Origin: Tropicimonas sediminicola
Lineage (GTDB): Bacteria > Pseudomonadota > Alphaproteobacteria > Rhodobacterales > Rhodobacteraceae
Assembly: GCF_900188335.1 (NCBI RefSeq)
Contig: NZ_FZOY01000007.1
Location: 186,001-250,000, forward strand
DNA: 64,000 nt
Direction: 5' to 3'
Shown here: in pieces, positions 36,479 to 44,383 of the stretch
Layout of the letters: every line of letters begins with the position of its first letter
Numbering within the stretch: position 1 is the stretch's first letter
Position numbers and translations under genes: made by a program
Notes under the pieces: generated by a model
Told to the model about the DNA's origin: nothing
Seen by the model: the letters and a program-made list of their open reading frames with translations, nothing else
Database searches by the model: none

Positions 36479-37540
36479 CTATAGCGACCCGCCCCCAATC
36501 GCGGAAGCGCGCAGGTCGAGGTCGAGCGTCACAGGGAAGTGATCGGAGGCATCGAGCAACGCATCGCGCAGCTCCGGCACCTGAAAGATCCGCGGATCGT
36601 CGAACGGATGCCAGATCCGCCAGTCCGGCGCGTACTCGCGCAGCGGCTGCGAGATCATCACGTAGTCCAGCAGCGCCGAGAAATACCGCTTCTCCACGTC
36701 ATTGAAGAACCGCGCCGTGGAGGGCCGCGCCGCGGTCGGGCGGAGGAGGGCCGGATTCGCATGCGGGTCGTAGAGCTGCTCCGGCGTCGGGCGTTCCAGC
36801 CCCTGCACGATGTCCACCCCGGAGCGGCCGAACAGCTCCTCGTATTCGTCGAGCCCCGGACCGTCGTTGAAATCCCCCAGCACGATCAGCGGATCGCCGG
36901 CGGCGATGATTTCATCCACCCGCTGCCGCAGCCAGATGCATTGCGCGAGCTGCTTGCGACGGTTGGCGATGGCGCGGCGCATGATCTCGGCGCTGCCCCG
37001 CGCGCCGTGCGGGGCCTTGGACTTCACGTGCACGCCGATCATCCGGAAGGCAAAGCCCTCGGTCGTCCGCAGCGCCAGCTCCAGCGGCGGCTTGGAAAAC
37101 TGCACCACGTCCAGCGTCGCGTCGATATCGAGATCGATCTGGAAGGAGCCGTCGAAGCGCGGCGCGTCCCCCGCGCCCTTCTTGCCGGCAAACTCTCCCA
37201 GCGGTGCATGCTCCGCCGTCAGCACGTCCGGATCGAAGAGCAGCGCGATCTCCTGCTCGGTATGGTTCTGGAAGCCGATCACCGCCCGCCGCTGGCGCAG
37301 CTCGAACACCTCCGCGAACCTCTCCAGCGCCCGGACCGTGCTGCGGCGGCGATTGGTGTCCGGCGCCTCGACGATCAGCACGGCATCGGCATCGAGCGCC
37401 GCGAACACGATGCCGAGCGCCTCGAGCTGTCCTGCGCGGGTGACGTTGTAGCGGGCCGACCATTCTTCGTCCGCCAGCGGTTCACCGTCGTCGTCGAACA
37501 GCGCGTTCATCCATTCGACGTTGTAGGTCGCGATGCGCAT
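36479..37540 (-). CDS. Endonuclease/exonuclease/phosphatase family protein
   Basis: 353 residues from ATG 37540. It has the DNase I-like fold signatures: MRIATYNVEWMNALF at the start with the metal-binding Asn, an early acidic position in VLIVEAPDTN, VLGDFNDGP in the core, and the terminal DASDHFPVTLDL with the catalytic Asp-His pair. Substrates in this superfamily range from DNA to phospholipids and inositol phosphates, so the function is open. No signal peptide is seen. It starts a two-gene operon with the small secreted protein. Confidence 0.88.
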   Translation of the reverse strand: MRIATYNVEWMNALFDDDGEPLADEEWSARYNVTRAGQLEALGIVFAALDADAVLIVEAPDTNRRRSTVRALERFAEVFELRQRRAVIGFQNHTEQEIALLFDPDVLTAEHAPLGEFAGKKGAGDAPRFDGSFQIDLDIDATLDVVQFSKPPLELALRTTEGFAFRMIGVHVKSKAPHGARGSAEIMRRAIANRRKQLAQCIWLRQRVDEIIAAGDPLIVLGDFNDGPGLDEYEELFGRSGVDIVQGLERPTPEQLYDPHANPALLRPTAARPSTARFFNDVEKRYFSALLDYVMISQPLREYAPDWRIWHPFDDPRIFQVPELRDALLDASDHFPVTLDLDLRASAIGGGSL

Positions 37541-37755
37541 CCGTCTCTCCATCCGGCCCGGCGCGCGAATCACACCGTTCTGCCGGTCGCGTCCCGCGCC
37601 TTCCCGGCCCCTTGGGGCGGACGCTGCCGCGAAACCGCCCTCGCATCAATCACAAAGACCTTCGGCGCTACCACGACAGATCCATGCCCGCCCGCCGCGA
37701 CTCGGGCGACTTGAAGCGCTAACGGTCTGACGGGGTTGCGAAAACCGCGGAACAG

Positions 37756-37775
37756 ACAATGACTTCGGTCATTGT
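37756..37775. promoter_or_regulatory. Perfect 20-base palindrome upstream of the 2-oxoacid oxidoreductase operon
   Basis: ACAATGACTTCGGTCATTGT: 8-base arms around TTCG, ending 34 bases before the first ATG. The core TGAC-N4-GTCA has the geometry of CRP/FNR-family sites, with A instead of T at the outer position of the FNR consensus. Alternatively, it forms a UUCG-capped hairpin in the leader RNA. Confidence 0.5.
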
Positions 37776-37809
37776 TGGCGCAACGGCTCGCCCCTACCGT
37801 TCCGACACC

Positions 37810-38376
37810 ATGATCGAATATCGCATCCATGGCCGCGGGGGACAGGGCAGCGTGGCAGCCGCCTATCTGCTTGCTTCGGCGGCTTTTGAGGCTGGGCACA
37901 CCTGTCAGGCGTTCCCGTCCTTCGGCGCGGAGCGACGCGGTGCCCCCGTCACCGCCTTCGTCCGCATAGACAATCAACCGATCCACCTGCGCAGCCAGGT
38001 CCGCACGCCGGACTTCCTGATCGTGCAGGACGACACGCTGCTGCTCGACAGGGGGATCACCGACGGGCTGAAGCCGGGAGGCGCGATGATCGTGAACTCC
38101 CGCCGCTCGGACGAGGATGTGGCGGAGGCGTTCTCCTGCAGAACGAAGTGCATCCCGGCGACCGAGCTGGCCCTCGACTACATCGGCCGGCCGATCCCCA
38201 ACACCGCCCTGCTCGCCGCCTTCCTCACCATGACCGGACACCTGCCGGTCGACGCCCTGGCGGCCGCGCTGAAGGGCCGGTTCAAGGGCGCGGTCCTGGA
38301 AAAGAACCTCGCGCTGGTCGACGCCGTGGCGGGCATGGTTCCCGCCGGCGCCTGGAAGGAGAGCGAAGATGCGTGA
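37810..38376 (+). CDS. 2-oxoacid:acceptor oxidoreductase, gamma subunit
   Basis: 188 residues from ATG 37810; an upstream ATG at 37759 would place the palindrome inside the gene and is less likely. It begins MIEYRIHGRGGQGSVAAAYL, the hallmark of POR gamma subunits, followed by FPSFGAERRGAPVTAFVRI. The gamma subunit helps form the coenzyme A site and subunit contacts. It is the first gene of a four-gene operon and overlaps the alpha-subunit gene by 8 bases. Confidence 0.92.
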   Translation: MIEYRIHGRGGQGSVAAAYLLASAAFEAGHTCQAFPSFGAERRGAPVTAFVRIDNQPIHLRSQVRTPDFLIVQDDTLLLDRGITDGLKPGGAMIVNSRRSDEDVAEAFSCRTKCIPATELALDYIGRPIPNTALLAAFLTMTGHLPVDALAAALKGRFKGAVLEKNLALVDAVAGMVPAGAWKESEDA

Positions 38377-39538
38377 AGCCCTCGAAGGCAGCCAGGCCAT
38401 CGCCCGCGCGGTGGCGCTCTGCGAGCCCGACGTCGTCGCCGCCTACCCGATCACCCCGCAGACCCATATCGTCGAGAACCTCTCCAAGCTGGTCGCAGAC
38501 GGCGAGCTGCACACCGAATTCGTGAGCGTGGAGAGCGAGTTCTCCGCAGCCTCCGTGGTGCTGGGCGCCGCCGCCTCCGGTGCGCGCGCCTATACCGCCT
38601 CGTCTTCCCAGGGCGTGCTGCTGATGGCCGAGGTGCTGTTCAACATCGCCGGGATGCGCATCCCGCTGGTGATGACGGTTGCGAACCGCGCCGTCTCTGC
38701 GCCGCTCAACATCTGGAACGACCATGCCGACAGCATGGCGGTGCGCGACAGCGGCTGGATCCAGCTCCATTGCGAGAACAACCAGGAAGCGGTGGACACC
38801 ACGATCCAGGCCTTCCGGATCAGCCAGGAAACCGACCTGCCGGTGATGGTCTGCATGGACGGTTTCGTGCTGACCCACACGATGGAGGTGATCGACATCC
38901 CCACCATCGCGCAGGTCCGAAAGTGGCTGCCGCCCTTCGAGTTCAAGCGCGCGCTCGATCCGAGCGACCCGAAGTCGCTGGGCGCGCTGGTCGGGCCGGA
39001 CTTCTTCCCCGAAGTGCGCCATTCGCACCACGCCGCCGTGACCAAGGCCCTGCCCGTGATCGAAAAGACCGACCGCTCCTGGGCGCGTGCCTTCAAGCGC
39101 GGCTGCGGCGGGCTGCTGACCACGGAAGGGCCGAAGGACGCGAAGATCGGCATCATCGCCATGGGCTCCACCGTCGGCACCCTGCGCTCCGGCCTCGCCA
39201 AGACCGAGGACGCCGGCGTCCGGCTCATCAAGCTGCGCGCGTTCCGGCCACTGCCGGAAGAGGCGCTGCGGGAGGCGACACGCGGCCTGGACCACCTGAT
39301 CGTCATTGACCGGGCGATCTCTCCCGGCCTCGGCGGCATCCTCGGCACGGAGATCAAGGCGGTGCTCTACGGCACCCCGGACGCGCCGCGCATCCACAAC
39401 CACGCCATCGGCCTCGGCGGGCGGGACATTCCCGAAACCATCGTGGGCGATCTGCTCTCGGCGATCGAGGACCCCGATGCCACGCCGTTCTCCGTCTTCG
39501 ACGCCGATCTGACCATGCTGCCCCCGGAGGACAGATGA
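38369..39538 (+). CDS. 2-oxoacid:acceptor oxidoreductase, alpha subunit (pyruvate type)
   Basis: 389 residues. N-terminal pyrimidine-binding domain of PFOR-like enzymes: GSQAIARAVALCEPDVVAAY with PITPQTHIVE, and the conserved VESEFSAASVVLGAAASGARA loop whose Glu activates thiamine diphosphate. A second domain with MGSTVGTLRSGL and LRAFRPLPEE follows. It catalyses, with beta and gamma, CoA-dependent oxidative decarboxylation of a 2-oxoacid, delivering electrons to iron-sulfur carriers. The PITPQT motif and the beta-subunit features favour pyruvate. ATGA overlap with the beta gene. Confidence 0.92.
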   Translation: MREALEGSQAIARAVALCEPDVVAAYPITPQTHIVENLSKLVADGELHTEFVSVESEFSAASVVLGAAASGARAYTASSSQGVLLMAEVLFNIAGMRIPLVMTVANRAVSAPLNIWNDHADSMAVRDSGWIQLHCENNQEAVDTTIQAFRISQETDLPVMVCMDGFVLTHTMEVIDIPTIAQVRKWLPPFEFKRALDPSDPKSLGALVGPDFFPEVRHSHHAAVTKALPVIEKTDRSWARAFKRGCGGLLTTEGPKDAKIGIIAMGSTVGTLRSGLAKTEDAGVRLIKLRAFRPLPEEALREATRGLDHLIVIDRAISPGLGGILGTEIKAVLYGTPDAPRIHNHAIGLGGRDIPETIVGDLLSAIEDPDATPFSVFDADLTMLPPEDR

Positions 39539-40611
39539 TGAGCGACAACGACACCGATCAGAGGGCCGAGCGACTGGCCGAGCTTCGCGAGAAATTCGGG
39601 CGCCACCCCGTCGAGCCGAAGAAACCCTTCCACCAGGGCGCCTCGCTGCGCGACCGACAGCCCCGGTTCTGCGCCCTCGAGAGCGGCCACCGGGCCTGCC
39701 AGGGCTGCGGCGAAGCGCTGGCCGCGCGGCTGGTGATGGAATGCGCCGGTCCTGACGTGATGGTCGCCAATGCCACCGGCTGCCTCGAGGTCTTCACCAC
39801 GCCCTGGCCGCAATCGGCCTGGCAGGTACCCTGGGTCCATTCCCTGTTCGAGAACTCCGCGGCGGTCGCCTCCGGCATGGAGGCGGCGATGAAGGCCAGG
39901 GGCAAGAATACCAAGATCCTCGCCTTCGGCGGCGACGGCGGCACCTACGACATCGGCTTCCAGGCGCTGTCGGGGATGCTGGAGCGGTATCACAACATCC
40001 TCTACGTCTGCTACGACAACGAGGCCTACATGAACACCGGCATCCAGCGGTCGTCCTCGACGCCCCACGCGGCCTCGACCACGACCTCGCCGGCCGGGCC
40101 CGAGCGAATGGGCAAGCGGCACCTCAAGAAGGACCTGCTCGGCATCATCGCCGCCCACCACATCCCCTATTCCGCCTCTGCCTCGGTCGCCTATCCGGCC
40201 GATCTGCAGCGCAAGGTGCGCTATGCGATGGGGATCAACGGGCCGACCTTCCTTGTGGTCCACTCGCCTTGCCCGCTCGGCTGGAAACACGACAGTCACC
40301 TGACCATCGAGGTCGCCCGGCGGGCGGTGGAATGCGGGCTGTTCCCGATCGTCGAGATGGAGCGGGGCGAGCTGGCAAACGTGATGCCGATCCGCGAGGT
40401 GCGGCCGGTGAAGGACTACCTCGCGCTTCAGGGCCGCTTCGGCCACCTGATGAAGCCCGACGACCCGCGCGCGGTTGAGGAACTCACCCACCTGCAGGCG
40501 CTGGCCGACTACAACATCACGTATTTCAACCTGCGCGGCGAAGGCGAGGATCCGGCCGACACGGTCGGCATCAGCCAGGTCGCACGCGACCGCGCAGCAG
40601 GGGAGGCCTGA
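39535..40611 (+). CDS. 2-oxoacid:acceptor oxidoreductase, TPP-binding beta subunit (pyruvate type)
   Basis: 358 residues. The cluster-binding cysteines are in RACQGCGEAL, NATGCLEVF and HSPCPLGW, giving the four ligands for one [4Fe-4S]. The thiamine diphosphate and Mg motif is FGGDGGTYDIGFQALSG with the partner YDNEAYMNTGIQRS, a form typical of pyruvate-specific PorB. An N-terminal extension of about 40 charged residues precedes the core. Enzymes of this group are usually oxygen-sensitive, so its presence suggests micro-oxic or anaerobic use. Only 1 base separates it from the flavoprotein gene. Confidence 0.93.
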   Translation: MMSDNDTDQRAERLAELREKFGRHPVEPKKPFHQGASLRDRQPRFCALESGHRACQGCGEALAARLVMECAGPDVMVANATGCLEVFTTPWPQSAWQVPWVHSLFENSAAVASGMEAAMKARGKNTKILAFGGDGGTYDIGFQALSGMLERYHNILYVCYDNEAYMNTGIQRSSSTPHAASTTTSPAGPERMGKRHLKKDLLGIIAAHHIPYSASASVAYPADLQRKVRYAMGINGPTFLVVHSPCPLGWKHDSHLTIEVARRAVECGLFPIVEMERGELANVMPIREVRPVKDYLALQGRFGHLMKPDDPRAVEELTHLQALADYNITYFNLRGEGEDPADTVGISQVARDRAAGEA

Positions 40612-40612
40612 G

Positions 40613-42322
40613 ATGGTTGTCATCAACCGAGGCGCACATGCCGAACCCGGCACCTCGCTGGAATTCAAGACCGGCAACTGGCGGTCCAGCGAATGCCCCG
40701 TCCACGTCCATGCCAAGGCTCCCTGCCACGCCGCCTGCCCCGCGGGGGAGGACCAGCAGGCCTGGTTCGCCTGGCTGCAGGAAGGCCACGTCGAGGAGGC
40801 CTGGCGCGAGCTGGTCTCGAAGAACCCGCTGCCGTCGGTAACGGGCCGTGTCTGCCCCCACCCCTGCGAGACCGCCTGCAACCGCACCAGCATCGATTCC
40901 GCGCTGGCGATCCACAACGTCGAGCGCTGGCTGGGGGACGAGGCGGTGGCCAAGGGCTGGGCCTATCCGGTGGAGGCCCCGGCCGAGGACGCGCCCTGCG
41001 TCGCCATCGTGGGCGCCGGCCCCGGCGGGCTCTCGGCGGCCTATCACTGCCTGCGCAACGGGCTCCGGGCCGAGATCTTCGAGGCGCTGCCCGAGGCCGG
41101 CGGCCTGCTGCGCTCGGCGATCCCGCCCACCCGCCTGCCCCGACCGGCGCTCGACGCGGAGCTGAACCGCCTGCTGGCCCTTCCCGGCATCAAGCTCAAC
41201 CTGCGTTGCAAGCTGGGTCGCGACGTCGGGCTCGACGAACTCAAGCACAGCCACGCCGCGGTGATCCTCGCGCCGGGCTGCGGCCTCAGCAAGGAGTGGA
41301 ACATCGACGGCGCCGTGCCGACGGACCTGCACGAGGGGCTGCACCTGCTGCGCGAGTTCATGGACCACGGCGAGTTCCCGGAGGCCCGCCGCGTCGCCGT
41401 CCACGGCGGCGGCAACACCGCCATCGACCTCTGCCGGCTGATGAAACGTCACGGCGTGGAGCAGGTCACGCTGATCACCGCCTCCGCCCTGCCCGGGCCG
41501 GACACCGATCCGGAGGACCTCATCAACGTGGTCCCCCGAGAACTGGAGGAAGCGCTCGAGGAAGGTATCGAGATCATCGAGCACGCCACGGTCAAGCGTC
41601 TGATCATGAAGGGCAGCCGGATGACCGGCGTGGAGATTGTCGCCCTCAAGAAGCTGCTCGGCACCGACGGGCGGATGCACCGGGTACAGTTCGAGGGCAC
41701 CGAGCGCGTGGTCTCGGTGGACATGGTGATCCCCTGCATCGGCGAACGCGTCGACCCTGAAGGCATGCACAACCTGATGAACCGCTGGCACTATCTCGAC
41801 GCGCGCGACCGCTGGAGCCGCACGCCGCAGGAGAACGTCCACGCCATCGGCGACGCCCGCGGCGACCGTGGCACCGTGGCCGAGGCGATCGGGGATGGGC
41901 GGCTGGCGGTGGAGGCTGTCGCGGCGCGGCTGCAAGGCCGGGCCGACCCTGTCGAGGACACGCGCCCGGAGATGCCGGCAAGCGGCCTCAACCCGGTCTA
42001 CTTCGGCCGCATCTCGCGCACCGCCGTGCCCAAGCTGCCGGTGGCGGAGCGGACGTTCGAAGCCGAGATCGAGGGCGACATCGGCCGTATGGCCGCCCTG
42101 CGCGAGGCCACGCGTTGCCTGAGCTGCGGCAATTGCCTGGCCTGCGACAATTGCTGGGTCATGTGCCCCGACAACGCGGTAATCAAGACGGCGGAGCTGG
42201 CCTCCGACGGGTCGCATTACGTGTTCGACCTGGATTTCTGCAAGGGCTGCGGCATCTGCGCCAAGGAATGCCCGACCGGCTTCATCCAGATGGCCGAGGA
42301 CACCTGGCACGAAGGCGATTGA
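40613..42322 (+). CDS. GltD-like NAD(P)-binding flavoprotein fused to a C-terminal 2[4Fe-4S] ferredoxin domain
   Basis: 569 residues from ATG 40613. N-terminal Fer4_20 region with cysteines in APCHAACP and GRVCPHPCETACNR; FAD-binding VAIVGAGPGGLSAAYHC near 131; NAD(P)-binding VAVHGGGNTAIDLCRLMKR near 262; and after residue 500 two ferredoxin motifs, CLSCGNCLACDNCWVMCP and CKGCGICAKECP. The tail replaces the separate delta (ferredoxin-like) subunit of classic PFORs, and the flavoprotein part would pass electrons to or from NAD(P). A GltD-like third component of this kind is known from 2-oxoglutarate:NADP oxidoreductase of aromatic-degrading betaproteobacteria; NAD(P) linkage here is inferred. 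Confidence 0.9.
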   Translation: MVVINRGAHAEPGTSLEFKTGNWRSSECPVHVHAKAPCHAACPAGEDQQAWFAWLQEGHVEEAWRELVSKNPLPSVTGRVCPHPCETACNRTSIDSALAIHNVERWLGDEAVAKGWAYPVEAPAEDAPCVAIVGAGPGGLSAAYHCLRNGLRAEIFEALPEAGGLLRSAIPPTRLPRPALDAELNRLLALPGIKLNLRCKLGRDVGLDELKHSHAAVILAPGCGLSKEWNIDGAVPTDLHEGLHLLREFMDHGEFPEARRVAVHGGGNTAIDLCRLMKRHGVEQVTLITASALPGPDTDPEDLINVVPRELEEALEEGIEIIEHATVKRLIMKGSRMTGVEIVALKKLLGTDGRMHRVQFEGTERVVSVDMVIPCIGERVDPEGMHNLMNRWHYLDARDRWSRTPQENVHAIGDARGDRGTVAEAIGDGRLAVEAVAARLQGRADPVEDTRPEMPASGLNPVYFGRISRTAVPKLPVAERTFEAEIEGDIGRMAALREATRCLSCGNCLACDNCWVMCPDNAVIKTAELASDGSHYVFDLDFCKGCGICAKECPTGFIQMAEDTWHEGD

Positions 42323-42342
42323 GCCTCGCGGGAGTGCGACAG

Positions 42343-42373
42343 GGGGCGTTCGGCGCAAGCCGCCGGGCGCCCC
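42343..42373. terminator. Hairpin between the oxidoreductase operon and the TRIC gene
   Basis: Outer arms GGGGCG and CGCCCC enclose an inner CGGC-GCAA-GCCG hairpin. It is located 20 bases after one stop codon and 3 bases before the convergent one, so it probably terminates both directions; GTTCTA follows on the plus strand. Confidence 0.5.
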
Positions 42374-42376
42374 GTT

Positions 42377-42985
42377 CTAGTCCGGACGCTGCCGGGCCAG
42401 CACCAGCAGCCGCACGCCCAGCATGGCGGCAAAACTGATCGCCGCTGCCGGACCTTCGGGCGCGACCTCCAGCAGCAGCAGGTAGAGCGCGCCTCCGGCC
42501 AGCGAGATCGTGGCGTAGAGATCCTGCTTCAAGACCAGCGGGGTCACGTTGCACAACAGGTCGCGGATCATCCCGCCGACGGTTCCGGTGATGCAGCCGA
42601 TGATCACCGCGATGATCGCCGAGGTGTCCGCCTGTTGCGCGACCCGAACCCCCATCAGCGTGAAGAGCGCGAGCCCCATCGCATCGAGCCGCATCAGCCA
42701 CGCCAGCCGCCGGCCATTTCCCGCGGCCATCCGCGTGGCGACGAAATACCCGGCGATGGCGACCGGAACGGTGGTCACAATGAAGGTCAGGTCGTTGATC
42801 CAGAACACGGGCAGACGTCCCAGCAGCATGTCGCGCACCGTGCCGCCGCCAAGCGCCGCGGCGATGGCAAGCACCGTCGCGCCAAACAGGTCAAGCTCGT
42901 GGCGGACTGCCTGGATTGCGGCCGAGGCGGCCATGACGGCGGTGGCCAGGACCATCAGGCCGAGGCTGAGATATTCGAGCGTCAC
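42377..42985 (-). CDS. Trimeric intracellular cation channel family (YicG-like) membrane protein
   Basis: 202 residues. The tandem three-helix TRIC repeats are visible: FGATVLAIAAALGGGTVRDML in the first half and GCITGTVGGMIRDLLCN in the second, each with the GGGxxRD-type glycine kink. Eukaryotic TRIC forms potassium channels; bacterial relatives (formerly UPF0126) may conduct glycine or ions. It is encoded 10 bases after a J-domain gene on the minus strand. Confidence 0.88.
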   Translation of the reverse strand: MTLEYLSLGLMVLATAVMAASAAIQAVRHELDLFGATVLAIAAALGGGTVRDMLLGRLPVFWINDLTFIVTTVPVAIAGYFVATRMAAGNGRRLAWLMRLDAMGLALFTLMGVRVAQQADTSAIIAVIIGCITGTVGGMIRDLLCNVTPLVLKQDLYATISLAGGALYLLLLEVAPEGPAAAISFAAMLGVRLLVLARQRPD

Positions 42986-42995
42986 GAGGCCTCCC

Positions 42996-43667
42996 TCACG
43001 CGGAGATTTCTTCCCAGGCGCGGTTGATCGCGATCAGCCGCTGTTCGGCCAATCGCACGGCCTCCTCCGGCACGCCGCGCGCAATCATCCGGTCCGGGTG
43101 GCTTTCCCGCACCGCCCGGCTCCAGGCGCGGCGGATCTCGGCCATCGGCATGTCCGGCGTGACGCCGAGCACGTCATAGGGATCGGGCGCGGCATCGGGC
43201 ACCGAGCGCGCTCGCAGGCTGCGGAACTCGCGCTCGCTCAGCCCGAAGATCGTCGCAACCTGGAACAGCACCTCGTTCTCGGCCTCGTGGTAGCTGCCAT
43301 CCGCGGTGGCGATGTGAAACAGCCCTTCCATGAGGTCGTGCAGAACCTCGTGCCCGTCCTCGAAAAGCGAGGCGATCCGCCGGGCGTATACATCGTACCC
43401 GGCCACGTCCTGCCGGGCGAGATTGAAGACTCGGGCGGCGTTGGCCTCCTCGCTCTCGGGGATGATGAACACCTCGCGGAAGGCGCGCACCTCGTCGCGG
43501 GTCACCGTGCCGTCGGCCTTTGCCAGCTTGGCGCCGAGGGCAATCACCGCAATGGCGAAGGCGACGCTCCGCTCCGGCGGCGTGCGCAGCCGGTCGAAAA
43601 CGTCGGACAGCGGCTCCCCGGTCGCCAGCGCAGACAGCGCGGCCGTTATGCGACTCCAGATCGACAT
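42996..43667 (-). CDS. TerB-like and J-domain protein (DjlA-like co-chaperone)
   Basis: 223 residues. The N-terminal two thirds contain a TerB-like helical domain (AIAVIALGAKLAKADGTVTRDE and IATADGSYHEAENE, with acidic repeats). The last 65 residues are a J domain, DPYDVLGVTPDMPMAEIRRAW followed by the HPD triad in SHPDRMIA. The layout matches DjlA without its membrane anchor. It would stimulate DnaK ATPase. It sits between a GNAT gene and the TRIC gene with gaps of about 10 bases, suggesting an operon. Confidence 0.88.
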   Translation of the reverse strand: MSIWSRITAALSALATGEPLSDVFDRLRTPPERSVAFAIAVIALGAKLAKADGTVTRDEVRAFREVFIIPESEEANAARVFNLARQDVAGYDVYARRIASLFEDGHEVLHDLMEGLFHIATADGSYHEAENEVLFQVATIFGLSEREFRSLRARSVPDAAPDPYDVLGVTPDMPMAEIRRAWSRAVRESHPDRMIARGVPEEAVRLAEQRLIAINRAWEEISA

Positions 43668-43676
43668 GGGCGCACC

Positions 43677-44186
43677 CTATCCGGCCTGTTCGGGGTCCGA
43701 CAGGAATTTCTGCATCAGCACAAGGTCGAGCCAGCGGCCGAATTTCCAACCGACCCGGGGCAGCCGGGCAACCTCCCGGAAGCCGATCGCGGCATGGAAT
43801 GCGACGCCCGCGGGGTTCTCGGCGCTGACCCCTGCAAAGATGCTGTGCGCCCCGTTCGCGGCGGCATGGCTCTCCAACGCGGCCATCAGCGCACGCCCGG
43901 CGCCGTGACCGCGCCCGCCGGGGGCGAGGGCGATGCTGTGCTCCAGCGTGCGGGCATACCCAGGCCCGTTGCGGAACTGGAAGGAGGTCGCGTAACCGGT
44001 GATCCGCCCCTCGTGCTCCGACACCCAGACCGGTCGTCCACCGGCAATCAGTGTGGCGAATTCCTCTGCCGTCTTCTCCTCGGTCGAAAAGGAGATCGTC
44101 GTCTCGCGCACGATGGGGTTGATGATGTCCACGATGGCTTGCGCATCGGCCGGCACCGCCGCCCGCACGATCACCGGACACCCCAC
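43677..44186 (-). CDS. GNAT family N-acetyltransferase (phosphinothricin acetyltransferase-like)
   Basis: 169 residues. The acetyl-CoA-binding loop RGHGAGRALMAALE and the opening IVRAAVPADAQAIVDIINPI followed by TTISFSTEEKTAEEF place it with Pat/Bar-like acetyltransferases. Another family mark is the C-terminal FHAAIGFREVARLPRVGWKF. The natural substrate is unknown; many such proteins acetylate amino acids or methionine sulfone. The start may be ATG 44186 or a GTG slightly inside. It is first in a probable operon with the J-domain and TRIC genes. Confidence 0.87.
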   Translation of the reverse strand: MGCPVIVRAAVPADAQAIVDIINPIVRETTISFSTEEKTAEEFATLIAGGRPVWVSEHEGRITGYATSFQFRNGPGYARTLEHSIALAPGGRGHGAGRALMAALESHAAANGAHSIFAGVSAENPAGVAFHAAIGFREVARLPRVGWKFGRWLDLVLMQKFLSDPEQAG

Positions 44187-44318
44187 AGCGCAGGTACCAG
44201 CGCCGAAGCGCGGCTATCGGAAGGATGACGCCGGATACATGGCGCGGTTCCGGCCCCGAGCCGGAGCGCCGCAGCCGCGCGATCTTGGAATTCAAGCAAG
44301 CCCGCCTCCAAAGCAAGA

Positions 44319-44341
44319 GGCGCGCCCTTGCCGGGCGCGCC
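44319..44341 (-). terminator. Terminator downstream of methylmalonyl-CoA mutase
   Basis: GGCGCGCCC and GGGCGCGCC form a perfect 9-base-pair stem around a 5-base loop, 43 bases after the scpA stop. On the minus strand it is followed by TCTTGCTTT, a moderately T-rich tail. Confidence 0.7.
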
Positions 44342-44383
44342 CCTTTCGTTTCTCCGTTTCCCGTGCCGATGGCAAGGGGCGGG

